Shown here piece by piece: positions 19,588 through 30,386 of a stretch of DNA of 64,000 bases (position 1 is its first letter; every line of letters begins with the position of its first letter). Source of the DNA: Trebonia sp963811335 (lineage in GTDB: Bacteria; Actinomycetota; Actinomycetes; Streptosporangiales; Streptosporangiaceae). The translations under genes and the position numbers were made by a program. The stretch lies in assembly GCA_963811335.1 (NCBI GenBank), contig CAWERB010000031.1, forward strand, positions 248,001-312,000. The letters run 5' to 3'. Below the pieces are notes generated by a model. The model did not search any database. It was given only the letters and a program-made list of their open reading frames with translations, and was not told the DNA's origin.

Positions 19588-20069
19588 AACTCCTCCATGT
19601 GCGAAGCCAGCCGGGCCAGCGCGGGGATCGCGGCGGCCAGGGCGCTGCGGTCGGCCTGCGTCAGCCGCTCGAGGGCCCGGCCCGCAAGGTCGGCGCGGAT
19701 GTCGCGCCACTGCTCGATCCGCGCCGCGCCCGCGTCCGTGACGGTCAGCCGGACCGAGCGGCCGTCGGTCGCGCCGCGGTCTCGGCTGAGCAGCCCGTCC
19801 TCGGTCAGCTTGCTGACCATGGTGCTGACGCTGTTGGGCGCCAGGCGCAGTTCCGCGGCGGCTTCCGCCACGCCGATGCCGGGCCGCCGGGCGGCGAGCC
19901 TGAGCAGCTCGGAACGTGCGGGCGGCAGCGGCTCCGCGTACGACGCGGCCCGCACCGCGCGCCGGGCCACCCGGCGCACCGCGCCGATCGCGGCGAGCAG
20001 CTCGGCGGCCTCGGCCTTGGCGAGTTCGGCCTGCCGCGCGGCAGGCCTCGCCGTGCTTACATCGTTCAC
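19584..20069 (-). CDS. MarR family regulator
   Basis: A 161-residue regulator with a winged helix (IGVAEAAAELRLAPNSVSTMVSKLTEDGLL, then DGRSVRLTVTDAG) flanked by dimerisation helices. It is the first gene of an operon with the DrrA/DrrB-like exporter and probably controls it in response to an exported compound. An AT-rich promoter-like stretch (CTAACTATATAAGG) lies just before the ATG. Confidence 0.9.
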   Translation of the reverse strand: MNDVSTARPAARQAELAKAEAAELLAAIGAVRRVARRAVRAASYAEPLPPARSELLRLAARRPGIGVAEAAAELRLAPNSVSTMVSKLTEDGLLSRDRGATDGRSVRLTVTDAGAARIEQWRDIRADLAGRALERLTQADRSALAAAIPALARLASHMEEL

Positions 20070-20136
20070 AGAGCTAACTATATAAGGGGCGTAAGCCGCA
20101 TAACAAGAGGTCGCCCGCGTCGCCCGAGTAGCACAT

Positions 20137-20166
20137 GTAACGATAAGTAACGATAAGTAATTAAGT
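20137..20166. repeat. Three tandem 10-bp repeats
   Basis: GTAACGATAA occurs twice in tandem and then as the diverged GTAATTAAGT, in the 267-bp gap between the divergent marR and MFS genes. It may be an operator for either; nothing else was recognised in the gap. Confidence 0.55.
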
Positions 20167-20336
20167 GTGCACAGGAAACCTTAGGGTAGCGGGGTCGAAT
20201 CGGGGTAGCGGGTCGAAAAAGTCACCGCATGCTGCGGCGACCGGGGGCGTGAAGAGCGAGCGATTTCTAGCCGCCTGGGGCCGGAAGGGCCCGGCTGCTC
20301 GGCCCCCGCCAGGAGGAAAGGTTCGAAGGAGCGCAC

Positions 20337-22033
20337 ATGGCGACTATGTCCTCCACGGAGACGAGCGGGCACATCCGAAGTCTCATCCCGGCACGGATCG
20401 ACCGGTTGCCCTGGTCGAAGTTCCACACCAGGCTGGTGATGGCGCTCGGCGTCGCGTGGATCCTCGACGGCCTTGAGATCACCATCGCCGCCAACGTCGG
20501 GTCCGACCTGACACTCAAGAACACGCTCAACATGTCCGCGGGCGCGGTCAGCGACATCGCCTGGTGGTACCTGATCGGCGAGGTCATCGGAGCGCTGTTC
20601 TTCGGCCGCCTGTCCGACAAGCTAGGCAGGAAGAACCTCTTCGTGATCACGCTCGGCGTCTACCTGGTCGGTAGCGGTCTCACCGCGTTCACGCCGAACG
20701 GTGGCCACTGGTTCATCTTCCTGTACGCCACCCGGATCATCGCGGGCATGGGCATCGGCGGCGAGTACGCCGCGATCAACTCCGCGATCGACGAGATGAT
20801 CCCGGCCAGGTACCGCGGCCGGATCGACCTCGCGGTCAACGGAACGTACTGGGCGGGCGCCATCCTCGGCACGATCGTCGACGCTGTGGCTGCTCAACCA
20901 CGTCGCGCCGTTCTGGGGCTGGCGGGTCGCCTACATCGTCGGCCCGGTCCTCGCCCTGGTGATCATCTACGTGCGGCGCAACCTGCCCGAGTCGCCGCGC
21001 TGGCAGATCATGCACGGCAAGGCAGGAAGAGGCGGAGGCTTCGATCAGGGAGATCGAAGACCACGTCCAGGCGACCACGGCGATCTCCCGCCGGTCGACG
21101 AGAGCAAGATGCTGGAGATTCAGCCCACCAAGCGGATCGGCTACGCCCACCTGGTCGCGACGCTCTTCCGGCGGTACCCGACCCGCTCGGTGCTCGTCGC
21201 CGCGCTGATGATCACCCAGTCGTTCCTCTACAACGCCATCTTCTTCACCTACGGCCTGGTCCTGGAGTTCTTCTTCCACGTCAAGGCCACAGACACCGCC
21301 TATTACTTCTTCGCGTTCGCGGCGGGTAACCTGGCTCGGCCCGCTGATCCTCGGCCGGCTGTTCGACACGATCGGCCGACGGCAGATGATCGCGGGCACC
21401 TACATCACCGCCGGCGTCCTGCTCGCCATCAGCGCCGAGCTGTTCAGGGACGGCGCGCTGAACGCGACCACCCAGACGCTCTGCTGGGCGGTCGTGTTCT
21501 TCTTCGCCTCGGCGGGCGCGAGCGCTGGCTACCTGACCGCGAGCGAGGTCTTCCCGCTCGAGGTCCGCGCGCAGTCGATCGCGGTGTTCTTCGCCATCGC
21601 GCAGCTCTTCGGCGCCTTCGGCTCGCACTGGTACGGGCACCTCATCGGCAACGGCTCGGACCGCAACAGCCTGTTCATCGGCTACCTGGTCGGCGCGGGG
21701 GCGATGGTCGTCGGCGGTGTTACCGCGATCTTCTTCGGCGTCGCCGCGGAGGGCAAGTCGCTTGAGGACGTGGCAACCCCGCTGTCGGTCATCGGCAGGC
21801 CGCCGGAGGCTATCTTCCGTACCGGCGTCGACCGAGAGGGCATCGATCCCACCGTGCCCCCCATCCGCGGCCGGGGCCGGGACTCCACGGTGGCCGGGAC
21901 CGAGAGCCAGGACCCAAGGGTGGCCGGGACCGAGAGCCGGGACCCCGGTTCCGCGATACCCGACCCGCGTCTCGGCGGTCACGACGACCCCGCGCCGCCC
22001 AGGCCGCCGGACGACGGCATGCCGCTGGCTTAG
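20337..22033 (+). CDS. MFS transporter (several frameshifts)
   Basis: Major facilitator of the metabolite:proton symporter type. The first frame holds helices 1-5 with the DGLEITIAA motif, GRLSDKLGRKNLF loop and GMGIGGEYAAINSAIDEMIPARYRGR. Near 20880 it shifts to a frame with VAPFWGWRVAYIVGP and RRNLPESPRW, is scrambled between about 21025 and 21095, then continues to AAGNL and shifts near 21332 to GRLFDTIGRRQMIAGTY and SEVFPLEVRAQSIAVFF. About 565 residues if corrected. The start ATG has GAAGGAG five bases upstream. The Pro/Arg-rich tail after residue 500 contains a short repeat (VAGTES). Substrate unknown. Confidence 0.82.
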
Positions 22034-22106
22034 CCAAGCTCGCTAGCCGCCCAGGCTAGCCGGATGGAGTATGCGGAACGGGAGCGTGCGATGCCGCCAG
22101 CGCTGA

Positions 22107-23440
22107 CTAGAACTTGAGCCAGTGCTGGCGGCACTCGTATTCGACGTCATGCCCACGGAAGTGCTCCGCTTCCGAGCGCTTCACCGCGAGGTACGCCGTC
22201 GACCGCAGCGGCCCGAGCGCGGACATCAGGTAGGAGTCGGCCTCGAGTGCGTCGAGTGCGACCCCCAGGTTAGACGGGAGCCTGGTCACCGACAGCCGTT
22301 CACGTTCTGCCGGATCGAGCACGGCGGGGTCGACGAGCAGGGGCTCGCCCGCGTCGAGCGACCGCCGGATACCGTCGATGCCCGCGTAGATGAACGCGCC
22401 GAGCGCCAGGTACGGGTTCCCGGTGGAGTCGATCGGCTTGAGCTCGAGGTTCACCGAGCCGAGCGACCCGATCGGCGAGCAGATCCGCACCGCGGCCTCC
22501 CGGTTGTCCGGGCCGTAGCAGAGATACGCGCCCGACCACATCTGCGGCGCGAGCCGCCGGTAGCTGTTCACCGTGCCGCAGGTCAGCGCGACCAGGCCGG
22601 GCAGGTGCGCGAGCACGCCCGCGAGGAACTGGAAACCGACCTTGGAAAAGCCCGGTATTCTCCGGTCCCGTCGGCGAACGCGTTGGCGCCGTCCGCCCAC
22701 AGCGAGGCGTGCAGGTGGGCGCCGTTGCCCGCCTGCATCGGCAGCGGCTTGGGTGCGAAGCTCGCCCACAGCCCGTGCCGTATGGCGACCGCCCGCACGG
22801 TCTCGCGCAGCAGGACGTGATTGTCCGCGGCGCGCAGCGCCGACGCGTGCCTGATGGGTACCTCTTGCTGGCCGTGGCCAAGCTCGGGGTAATAGTGCTC
22901 GACCTCTAGACCCTGTTTAATCAGCGCACCGACGAGGTCGATCGTATAGTCGTGCGCCAGGTGGAAACCGGTAGCAGAGTAACAGAGGCTTTCGTCAATA
23001 GGCGCGAACGATGCGCCTTCGTAATGTCCGAGAGTGAATTCGGGCTCAAACGACGCCTGCAGTTCATATCCCATGCGGGATAGCTCCGCGACCGCCTGCT
23101 TGAGGAAGGTGCGCGCGCACCCGTCCCACGGGCTGCCGTCGGGATTAACCTGGTCGGCCAGCATGGCCGCCGCACCGGGCGCGTAAGGCAGCGCCACGAA
23201 CGTATCGGGATCAGGCTTAATCCGGACTTCGCCGACCGGGCCCATGCCATCGACCGGGGCCAGCTCGTCCATCATCGACATCGCCATCATCGCCTTGGTA
23301 TGGCCGATGCCCGACTCGGTACGCTCCGCCAGGCGGGCAGTGGCAGCGGCCTTTCCCCTGATGATCCCGCCGTGGTCGGCATAGAGAAAACGGGTCAGCG
23401 AAATCCGCTCTTGCATGGCCCGCGGCTGCACGTCTGTCAT
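22107..23440 (-). CDS. Glutamine synthetase family protein (frameshifted)
   Basis: An ATP-dependent ligase of the GS fold, about 445 residues. The N-terminal frame holds SFEPEFTLG, the HLAHDYTIDLV stretch and MQAGNGAHLHASLW; the C-terminal frame has the CGTVNSYRRLAP, GPDNREAAVRI and VNLELKPIDSTGNPYLALGA motifs. The frame breaks near 22650. The sequence looks like the GlnA-like group (gamma-glutamyl-amine ligases) rather than housekeeping GlnA, but the substrate cannot be read from sequence. It converges with the MFS gene. The start may be ATG 23440 or 23416. Confidence 0.82.
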
Positions 23441-23462
23441 GCGGAAAAGTATCCTTCAGAGC

Positions 23463-24051
23463 ATGCCCCCGCGCCCAGCGCCCCGCGACTTGCGGGCATC
23501 CGACAGCGACCGGGACCGCGTTGTCGCCATGCTGGGCGAGGCGCTGGCCGACGGCCGCCTTTCGCATGAAGAACACGCGGACACGTATGCCGCTTGCCCT
23601 GCAGGCCCGCACCCTCGGCGACCTGGCGGCGCTAACCGGCGACCTGGCGTCGCCCGAGCAGCAGCCGCTTCAGCTGGACGACGGCAAGCCGGTCACCGCG
23701 CTCTTCACCGGCGCGCACCGCAGCGGGCGCTGGGTGGTGCCTCCGGCCATGACCTGCGTCGCCACCTTCGGCGAGGTGGTCCTGGACTTCACCGAGGCGA
23801 TCCTGCAGGACCGGCACGTGGTGATCACCGTCTACGCCCTGTTCGGTAAGGTGCGGCTGATCGTGCCGGCCGGCGTGGAAGTCGTCATGAGCGGCAACAA
23901 CATCCTCGGCCGCCAGCGCGGCGGTACGGCGAAGCGCGTGCCCACCTCGTCGGAGATCCCCGTGATCGAGGTCCGCGGCCACGTGGCCGCGAGCGAGGTG
24001 CTCGCCCGCACCCCGCCCCGCCCCCGCCGCTGGCGTCGGCTGCTTCCCTAG
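23463..24051 (+). CDS. DUF1707 / LiaF-like protein (frameshifted)
   Basis: The N-terminus MPPRPAPRDLRASDSDRDRV begins a DUF1707 domain that continues as ALADGRLSHEEHADTYAA. An indel near 23587 shifts to LQARTLGDLAALTGDL and a C-terminal LiaF/DUF2154-like beta domain (VATFGEVVLDFTEAIL, GKVRLIVPAGVEVVMSGNNILG). About 195 residues. No signal peptide or helix is seen. Function unknown; DUF1707 proteins are often linked to envelope-stress genes. It is divergent from the GS gene with only 22 bp between starts, and its stop overlaps glpX by 4 bp. Confidence 0.78.
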
Positions 24052-25082
24052 TCGTAATTGACCGTTGAGTAGGCGCTCAGCTTCCACAGGGCGTGCTCGC
24101 TGGTGATCGACCTGATCGTGCCGGACCGCGACCGCATCACCAGTGAGTGCGTGGTGGCGCCGCCCGGCTTGTAGCGCACCCCGGCCATCAGCTCGCCGTC
24201 GGTGATGCCGGTTGCGGCGAAGAAGCAGTCCTCGGAGGAGACCAGGTTGTCGGTGGTGAGCACCCGGTCGAGGTCGTGGCCGGCGTCGACTGCCCGGCGG
24301 CGCTCGTCGTCGTCCCGCGGCGCGAGCTTGCCCAGGATCACGCCGCCCATGCACTTGAGCGCGCAGGCCGCGACGATCCCCTCAGGCGTGCCGCCGATGC
24401 CGAGCATCAGGTCGATGCCGGTGCCCTCGCGGGCGGCCATGATCGCGCCCGCCACGTCCCCGTCGGTGATCAGGTGGATCCGGGCGCCGGCCGCGCGGAC
24501 CGCCTTGATCAGCCCCTCGTGCCTGGGCCGGTCCAAGATGACCACGGTGACGTCGTGGGGCGTGACGCCCTTTGCCTTCGCCACGGCGGCGATGTTCGTC
24601 GCGGGCGGCGCGTCGAGGTCCACCACGCCGGCCGCCTCGGGGCCGGTGGCCAGCTTCGTCATGTAGAACACGGCGGACGGGTCGTACATCGAGCCGCGCT
24701 CGGCGACCGCGAGGACGGACACCGCGTTCGGCATGCCGTTGGCGCACAGCCGGGTGCCGTCGATCGGGTCCACGGCGACGTCGACGGCAGGGCCGGTGCC
24801 GTCGCCTACCTCCTCGCCGTTGAACAGCATCGGGGCGTGGTCCTTCTCCCCCTCGCCGATGACCACGACGCCCCGCATGGACACGGAGTTGATGAGCGTG
24901 CGCATCGCGTTCACTGCGGCGCCGTCCGCCCCGTTCTTGTCGCCGCGCCCCACCCAGCGGGCCGCGGCCATCGCCGCCGCCTCGGTTACCCGGGCGAGCT
25001 CAAGCGCCAGGTTCCTGTTCGGCGCCTGCTGCGCGGGCTGGGGCGTGCCGGGAATGCCTACCGTGCCGCTCTCGTCAGTCAT
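24048..25082 (-). CDS. glpX: Fructose-1,6-bisphosphatase class II
   Basis: Hydrolyses fructose 1,6-bisphosphate to fructose 6-phosphate in gluconeogenesis. The 344-residue frame has IGEGEKDHAPML (metal-binding Glu at about residue 79), DPIDGT at 105-110 (the motif of the Li-sensitive phosphatase superfamily) and the conserved GIGGTPEGIVAACALKCMGG. The start is ATG 25082 with AAAGGA five bases upstream; it overlaps the DsbA-like gene by 8 bp. Confidence 0.95.
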   Translation of the reverse strand: MTDESGTVGIPGTPQPAQQAPNRNLALELARVTEAAAMAAARWVGRGDKNGADGAAVNAMRTLINSVSMRGVVVIGEGEKDHAPMLFNGEEVGDGTGPAVDVAVDPIDGTRLCANGMPNAVSVLAVAERGSMYDPSAVFYMTKLATGPEAAGVVDLDAPPATNIAAVAKAKGVTPHDVTVVILDRPRHEGLIKAVRAAGARIHLITDGDVAGAIMAAREGTGIDLMLGIGGTPEGIVAACALKCMGGVILGKLAPRDDDERRRAVDAGHDLDRVLTTDNLVSSEDCFFAATGITDGELMAGVRYKPGGATTHSLVMRSRSGTIRSITSEHALWKLSAYSTVNYD

Positions 25083-25740
25083 GCAGATCCTTTCCTTCCC
25101 ATGCCTGGCCGAGTGCCCTGGTGAACACCTCGGCCGGCTGTGCCCCGGACACACCGAGCCGCATGTCGAGTACGAAGAACGGAACCCCGCCGATGCCGAG
25201 CTGGCGCGCCTGGGCCTCATCCTGGCGGGCCTCGCCGGCCCAGGCGTCGCCGTCGAGCACCTCACGGACGGCCGCCGGGTCAAGCCCCGCGCCGGCGGCG
25301 ACGTCAATGATCACATCGTGGTCGAATACCGGCCGCCCCTGCGCGAAGTACGCCTCGTTCATCGCGGTGAGCAGCTCCCGCTGCACGCCCTTGGCCAGTC
25401 CCAGGTGGATCACCCGGTGCAGGTCGAAGGTGTTGCCGATCGGCCGCTCTACCTCGAAGCCGAGCCCTTCAGCGTGGGCCAGGCCGGCCACCTGGCCGTC
25501 CGCACCGCGGGCCTGCGCTACCGACATGTTGAATTTACGCGCGAGCATCTGCAGGTTCGTCTCGCGGCGCCCGCCCGTCCCGCCCGCCCCGTCCGCCGGA
25601 TACCCGGGATCGAGCTCGAACGAGTGGTAGATCACCTCGACCTCGTCGCGGTGCGCGAAGCCGCTCAGTGCCTTCTCGAACCGCGCCTTGCCCACGTAGC
25701 ACCATGGGCAGACGATGTTACTCCAGATATCCACGCGCAT
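25075..25740 (-). CDS. DsbA family oxidoreductase (FrnE-like)
   Basis: A cytoplasmic thioredoxin-fold protein of 221 residues with active site CPWC at residues 11-14 and cis-Pro motif GIGGVPFFV near the C-terminus. There is no signal peptide. FrnE-like proteins are dithiol oxidoreductases or isomerases, and the substrate is not known. It probably shares a transcript with glpX. Confidence 0.9.
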   Translation of the reverse strand: MRVDIWSNIVCPWCYVGKARFEKALSGFAHRDEVEVIYHSFELDPGYPADGAGGTGGRRETNLQMLARKFNMSVAQARGADGQVAGLAHAEGLGFEVERPIGNTFDLHRVIHLGLAKGVQRELLTAMNEAYFAQGRPVFDHDVIIDVAAGAGLDPAAVREVLDGDAWAGEARQDEAQARQLGIGGVPFFVLDMRLGVSGAQPAEVFTRALGQAWEGKDLHD

Positions 25741-25792
25741 GTCTACAGCCTAGAATGCCCGGCGGGCGGCGGGCATCCCCAGCGGGTGTGAC

Positions 25793-26071
25793 TTAGAAGG
25801 GGACGTCCTGGCCCTCTGGCCCGTCGTTCTTGGGCGCGTTGCCCGTCCTGCCCGCACCGCCCGCGTCGGTGCTCTCTCGCGCGGCCATGGCGGTGGTGAG
25901 CCTGGCGCGGGCACCGTCCAGCCACTCGGCGCAGACCGCGGCCAGCTTCTCGCCACGCTCCCACAGGTCGAGCGACTGCTCGAGGGTGAGGCCGCCCGCT
26001 TCGAGCCGCCGCACCACCGCGGCGAGCTCGTCGCGGGCCTGCTCGTAGGAGATGGATTCACGATCTGTCAC
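25793..26071 (-). CDS. xseB: Exodeoxyribonuclease VII small subunit
   Basis: A 92-residue small subunit: YEQARDELAAVVRRLEAGGLTLEQSLDLWERGEKLA is the conserved helical pair. It binds XseA to form the single-strand exonuclease ExoVII used in repair. The last 30 residues are polar and variable. It follows xseA after 10 bp, consistent with one transcript. Confidence 0.93.
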   Translation of the reverse strand: MTDRESISYEQARDELAAVVRRLEAGGLTLEQSLDLWERGEKLAAVCAEWLDGARARLTTAMAARESTDAGGAGRTGNAPKNDGPEGQDVPF

Positions 26072-26081
26072 GTGATTGATC

Positions 26082-27281
26082 CTATTCGTTATCCGCGGTA
26101 ACGATCAGTTCATCCTCGGCGAACCGCAGCAGCAGCTCCTCACCGGGGGCGACCTCAGCCGCGGAGCGGACGACGCCGCCGTCCGCGTTCTGCGCGATGA
26201 CGTAGCCGCGAGCGAGGGTGGCCGCGGGCGACAGCGCCAGCAGCCTGGCCTTCATGTGCGCGATGTCGTCGCCCGCCCGGTTCAGGCTCGCGTCCAGGCA
26301 CTGGCGGGCGCGCCGCGCGAGCGCGTCAACTTGCTCCGACTGGCGCTCGATCTCCCGGACCGGGTTGGCGATGGCGGGCCGCGACCTGATCGCGTCCAGC
26401 CATGCCTGCTCGCGGTCGAGCCAGCCCCGCATGCTGCGGCGGCCCCGGTCCCGCAGCTGGGTGACCAGGGCCAGCTGTTCGGACACGTCGGGCACGATCC
26501 GCTTGGCCGCGTCGGTCGGGGTAGAGGCCCGCAGGTCCGCGACGTAGTCGAGCAGCGGGGTGTCCTGCTCGTGCCCGATGGCCGACACCACCGGCGTCCG
26601 GCAGGCCGCCACCGCGCGAAGCAGGTCCTCGTCGGAGAACGGAAGCAGGTCTTCAAGCGAGCCGCCGCCCCGGGCGATCACGATCACGTCGACGTCGGGG
26701 TCCGCGTCCAGCTTGCGGAGCGCCTCGATGACCTCGCCCGCCGCGTACGGGCCCTGGACGGCGGACTGCTCGATGCGGAACCGGACCGCGGGCCACCGCC
26801 GCTGCGCGTTCTGCACCACGTCCCGCTCAGCCGCCGACTCCCGGCCGCAGATCAGCCCGATGACACCGGGCAGGAAGGGCAGCGCGCGCTTCCGTTCGGC
26901 AGAAAATAGGCCTTCGGCCGCGAGCTCCTTGCGCAGCCGCTCCAGCCGGGCGAGCAGCTCGCCGATCCCCACCGCCCTGATCTCCAGCGCGGTGAGCGCG
27001 AACGAGCCCCTGGTGGCGTTGAAATCTGGCTTAACGAACATCACGACGCGGGCGCCCTCGGTGGGGCTGACCGCGTCGAAGACCGCGCGCGTGCAGATCA
27101 CCTGCGCGGAGATCGCCGCGATCGGGTCCCTGAGGGTGAGGAAGACGGTGTTGCCGCGCTTCTTGCACTCGGCGATCTGCCCCTCGACCCAGATCCGGCC
27201 GAGCCTGCCGATCCACCCGCCGACGGCCTGCAGCACGGTACGCACGGGGACCGGCGCCTCCGCCGTCGTTTCAAGGGCCAT
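26082..27281 (-). CDS. xseA: Exodeoxyribonuclease VII large subunit
   Basis: The catalytic subunit of ExoVII, 399 residues: an N-terminal OB fold (WVEGQIAECKKRGNTVFLTLRD), then the nuclease domain with VIVIARGGGSLEDLLPFSDEDLLRAV and SAIGHEQDTPLLDYVADLRASTPTDAA, and a long helical C-terminal part. I chose ATG 27281 (MALETTAEAP) where family homology starts. The reading frame runs open for a further 1.5 kb upstream, but that part is antisense to the MMPL gene. Confidence 0.94.
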   Translation of the reverse strand: MALETTAEAPVPVRTVLQAVGGWIGRLGRIWVEGQIAECKKRGNTVFLTLRDPIAAISAQVICTRAVFDAVSPTEGARVVMFVKPDFNATRGSFALTALEIRAVGIGELLARLERLRKELAAEGLFSAERKRALPFLPGVIGLICGRESAAERDVVQNAQRRWPAVRFRIEQSAVQGPYAAGEVIEALRKLDADPDVDVIVIARGGGSLEDLLPFSDEDLLRAVAACRTPVVSAIGHEQDTPLLDYVADLRASTPTDAAKRIVPDVSEQLALVTQLRDRGRRSMRGWLDREQAWLDAIRSRPAIANPVREIERQSEQVDALARRARQCLDASLNRAGDDIAHMKARLLALSPAATLARGYVIAQNADGGVVRSAAEVAPGEELLLRFAEDELIVTADNE

Positions 27282-27512
27282 GGCTGCTATCACACCACGC
27301 GCCGGGGACACTGCGCATGCCGCTGCCCGCGCGCCGGTCCTGCCCGCGCTCTCGCGGACCGGCACGCCTTCCTGAGAATTCGCTGAAAAAGCCTTGCCAG
27401 CTTTTCGGAGAACGCGATATATCTCATGTATGGCTGGGTGCCGTCCCGATGACTCGCGGCGCGCCGGGGAGTCTGCCCTTGCAGGACGGGACACGAAAGG
27501 ATATCGGGGTAC

Positions 27513-29635
27513 ATGTCTGCGATTCGCGCGTTTCTCTATGCTCCGGCCGGGCGCCGGACCAAGTGGCTTGTGGTGCTGTTCTGGCTGATCCTGGTGGTGG
27601 TCGCCGGGCCGTTGTCCGGGAAGCTCACCGGCGCCGAGAAGAACGACAGTTCCTCGTGGCTGCCGCCAGCGGCTGAGTCCACGCAGGTGCTTAACCTGCG
27701 ATCGAGTGCGATCTCGCCGAACGTGTACCCGGGGGTCCTGGTCTACGACCGGCCGTCTGGGATCACCGCGGCGGACAAGGCAAAGGCCGCCGCGGACGCG
27801 GCGAAGCTGGCCAAGATCGACGGCGCGGTGCCAGGGACGGTCATCGGCCCGATCACCGCCCGCGACAACAAGGCGATGGAGACCATCGTCCAGGTCAACC
27901 TGGGCAGCAAGGGCTGGAGCGCGGCAGGCACCGTCGTCACCGACATGAGGTCCATCGGCGAGTCTGCCGCGAACGGCATGACGGTGCACGTCACCGGGCC
28001 GCTTGGCAGCGCGGCCGACTCCGGCAACGCGTTCAAGGGGATCGACGGCACGCTGCTTTACTCCGCGCTCGCCGTCGTCATCGTGCTGCTGCTGATCACC
28101 TATCGCAGCCCGACCGCCTGGCTGCTGCCAGTTATCTCCGCCGGCGTGGCGCTGACCACCGCGCAAGCCGTCATCTACCTCCTGGCGGCGCACGCGGGGC
28201 TGACCGTGAACGGGCAGTCCGCAGGCATACTCGACGTGCTCGTCTTCGGCGCGGGAACCGACTACGCGCTGCTGCTCACCGCGCGGTACCGGGAAGAACT
28301 GCGCCGTCACGAGGACCGGCATGCCGCGATGGCGGTCGCGATCCGCCGGGCGGGCCCGGCGATCGTGGCGAGCGCGGGAACCGTGATCGTATCCCTGCTG
28401 ACCCTCTCCCTCGCCACGCTTAACTCCACCAAGTCCATGGGGCCGGTGCTGGCGATCGGCGTCGCGGTCGCGCTCGCGTCGATGATGACCCTGCTGCCCG
28501 CGCTGCTGGTGGCGACCGGGCGGTGGGTGTTCTGGCCGGTCAAGCCCGCGTTCGGCACGCCCGAGCCGACGGCTACCGGTTTCTGGGCGCGGCTTGGGCG
28601 GCGTATCGCCCGGCGGCCGCGCGGCGTCTGGGTCGGGACCGTGGTCGTACTCGGCGCGATGGCGGCCGGGCTGGCCGGGCTGCACGCGAGCGGGCTCACC
28701 AGCGCGCAGTCGTTCCGCGGCACGCCCGACTCGGTTGCCGGGCAGACCGTTATCGACGCGCATTTCCCCGCGGGCGCCGGACAGCCGGTCCAGGTATTCG
28801 GCAGTCCAGGTTCAGGCCCGCAGCTCGCCGCCGCGCTCAAGCCGGTGCCCGGACTGACCGCCATTTCGCCCCCCACGACGGTCGCGGGCCACGCCTACGT
28901 TGAGGCCACCCTGACCAGCGCGCCGGACAGCCAGGCCGCCTACGCGACCATCGACCGGGCCCGCGACGCGGTGCACGCGGTCCCCGGCGCGCACGCGCTC
29001 GTCGGCGGGAATACCGCGATCACCCTCGACGTCGAGCGCGCGGCGGCACATGACAGGACGGTGATCATCCCGATCACGCTCGCCGTGGTCTTCGTCATCC
29101 TGATGCTGCTGCTCCGTGCGTTCGTCGCGCCCGTCTTGCTGATCGCCACCGTGGTGCTGTCCTTCGCGGCCGCCCTCGGGGTGAGCTCGCTGTTCTTCAA
29201 CAACGTGTTCAACTTCGGCGCGGAAGACACCTCGTTCCCGCTGTTCGTGTTCGTCTTCCTCGTCGCGCTCGGCATCGACTACAACATCTTCCTGATGACC
29301 AGGGTGCGGGAGGAGGCGCAACGGCAGGGCGCCAGGTGCGGCGCGGTCACCGGGCTTGCCGCGACTGGCGGGGTCATCACCTCGGCGGGCGCGGTCCTCG
29401 CGGGCACGTTCGCGGCCCTCGCGACGCTGCCGATCACCTTCCTCACCGAGCTCGGGTTCGCGGTCGCGTTCGGCGTGCTGCTCGACACCATCGTGGTGCG
29501 CTCGGTGCTTGTCACGGCGCTCAACCTCGACCTGGGCCGCTGGGTCTGGTGGCCGAGCAGGCTCGCCCGTCGCCGGCCCCCGAGGCGGAGGACCTCGGGG
29601 ACGCCGAGCCGGCGAGCGTGCCGAGCGGCGTCTGA
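27513..29635 (+). CDS. MMPL/RND family transporter (C-terminal frameshift)
   Basis: A proton-driven exporter of the MMPL family, about 707 residues. It has the classic duplicated layout: one helix (residues 18-36), an extracellular domain, five helices with the motif VFGAGTDYALLLTARYREELRR, then a second helix, domain and helix set with LVALGIDYNIFLMTRVREEA. As printed the frame stays open to 29777, but after 29570 it turns Arg-rich and crosses a strong terminator. With a one-base shift near 29571 it ends at TGA 29635 in normal codon use, and I take that as the true end. The exported lipid or compound is unknown. Confidence 0.9.
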
Positions 29636-29656
29636 GCCCCTAGGGTCAGGACAGAA

Positions 29657-29710
29657 ATGGGCCGACCGCCCTGAGGACCGGAAGAATCCGGCTCAGGGCG
29701 GTCGGCCCAT
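29657..29710. terminator. Strong bidirectional terminator
   Basis: A perfect 19-bp stem (29657-29675 with 29692-29710, arm core GGGCCGACCGCCCTGAG). Its 16-base loop holds a further CCGGA-AGAA-TCCGG stem. It lies between the convergent MMPL gene and the 29731 gene. Confidence 0.92.
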
Positions 29711-29730
29711 AATGGCGGGGGAGCCCGGGG

Positions 29731-30226
29731 CTATGCCTCGGTTTCGACCTTGGCGATGCGGCGCTCGAACATGGTGATCACGTCGGCGCGGGCCGCGTGG
29801 CCCTTCTCGTACTCGATGAGCTGGGTCAGCTGCTCAACCGAGAGGTTGCGCAGCCGGGCGCGCAGCGACGCGACCGTGGACTCGTCGTAGTTGGCGAGCG
29901 GCAATTCGGCGGCTGCCTCCGGCGTGACCGTGGACTCGGCCGCGACGCTGGCCTGCGGCGTAACCGTCTCCGGTGCAGCACTGGTCTCGGCGGCGACGGT
30001 CTCGGGCGCGGCACTGGTTTCGGGCGCGACCGTCTCGGGGGCGACCGTCTCGGGGACGACCGCCTCCGGTGCCACCGGGGCGGGCGGGGGGCGCGGCGTC
30101 GGCGGGGGCCTGCGCCGCGGACTTGCCGCGCACCTTGTCCAAGACGGACAGCAGCGAGCCGACGCCTGCGAACATCGCCCGCAGCATCGACGCCGGGCCT
30201 TCTTTTTCCTTCTGCGGGACGCTCAT
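29731..30226 (-). CDS. Lipid-droplet-associated-like protein (frameshifted)
   Basis: About 165 residues. The start ATG 30226 has AAGGAG six bases upstream and gives MSVPQKEKEGPASMLRAMFAGVG. After an indel in a G-run near 30085 the frame continues with a Pro/Glu/Thr/Val repeat (PETVAPET type) and a conserved C-terminus (ESTVASLRARLRNLSVEQL, then YEKGHAARADVITMFERRI). This resembles small actinobacterial proteins annotated as lipid-droplet associated; I recall the family only by its look. No signal peptide. Confidence 0.6.
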
Positions 30227-30386
30227 ATCACACTCCTTACGGTAATTGTCGCCACCAGTCTGCCGCAGCGAGCCCGTCGTCCGATGTGTGTTGATAAAGG
30301 TGGTACGGACGCTTCTCCATGCTGTGTCGAAAATCACCGGCTAACCGGGCAGCTGATGTCCTGCGGCTCTGGTCACTGCCTCTCCT

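Noticed and set aside
27282..28763. 1.5-kb upstream extension of xseA
   Set aside because: It is antisense to the well-conserved MMPL gene, Arg/Gly-rich and without family similarity; homology starts at 27281.
29636..29777. MMPL protein continuing to 29777
   Set aside because: The extra part is Arg-rich, crosses a 19-bp terminator and antisense coding sequence; a one-base shift gives a normal end at 29635.
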